The notes under the pieces were generated by a model. That model worked only from the letters and a program-made list of their open reading frames with translations. It was not told where the DNA came from and searched no databases. The translations under genes were made by a program, and so were the position numbers. From assembly GCA_027618625.1 (NCBI GenBank), contig JAQCER010000200.1, forward strand, positions 1-6,664: DNA of 6,664 bases, read 5' to 3'. The DNA comes from Verrucomicrobiota bacterium. Lineage in GTDB: Bacteria > Verrucomicrobiota > Verrucomicrobiia > Verrucomicrobiales > DEV007. Positions 6,662 to 6,664 of this stretch are shown here, piece after piece (the stretch's first letter is position 1; each line of letters begins with the position of its first letter).

Positions 6662-6664
6662 ATT

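Noticed and set aside
1..6664. Search for a CRISPR array, tRNA, riboswitch, or toxin-antitoxin or defence module.
   Set aside because: No regularly spaced direct repeats, tRNA-like cloverleaf or recognisable defence or toxin proteins were seen by eye on either strand.

Overview
The window looks like a stretch of Verrucomicrobiota (or the closely allied Planctomycetota) chromosome. The evidence is one very large secreted protein combining lamin-tail, chitobiase-type and CotH-kinase modules with a C-terminal 'DxDxDGxxxNxxEY' segment. A remnant of an FG-GAP/ASPIC-UnbV protein and an IS200-like REP-associated transposase lie beside it. This assignment rests on family knowledge, not on a search.

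Left edge (1-836): the N-terminal 87 codons of a Y1/HUH transposase run leftward out of the window. Just upstream of its start codon is a bulged hairpin. Immediately beyond the hairpin, on the other strand, begins the C-terminal remnant of an FG-GAP/VCBS protein. That remnant has lost its 5' part and carries a frameshift inside its ASPIC/UnbV domain. The simplest reading is that a mobile or once-mobile element lies against, and probably truncated, the FG-GAP gene.

Centre (868-6153): one intact 1761-residue open frame fills about 80% of the window. It encodes an exported multidomain protein in this order: signal peptide, lamin-tail domain, galactose-binding-like beta-sandwich, chitobiase-C-like domain, CotH kinase-like domain, a second chitobiase-C-like domain split by a second beta-sandwich, three more lamin-tail domains, an acidic probable Ca-binding segment and a final beta module. 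It probably acts outside the cytoplasm; its substrate is unknown.

Right edge (6154-6664): an intergenic region holds a possible stem-loop overlapping the stop codon of the large gene and two short palindromes. It is followed by a small glycine-rich ORF with three 'LGSLLG'-type repeats. A strong purine-rich Shine-Dalgarno-like sequence at the very end suggests another gene starting just outside.

The genes do not form an obvious pathway. I do not see a CRISPR array, tRNA, rRNA or defence system. The most interesting points are the transposase/hairpin/FG-GAP junction, the nested domain architecture of the CotH protein, and the low-complexity small ORF.
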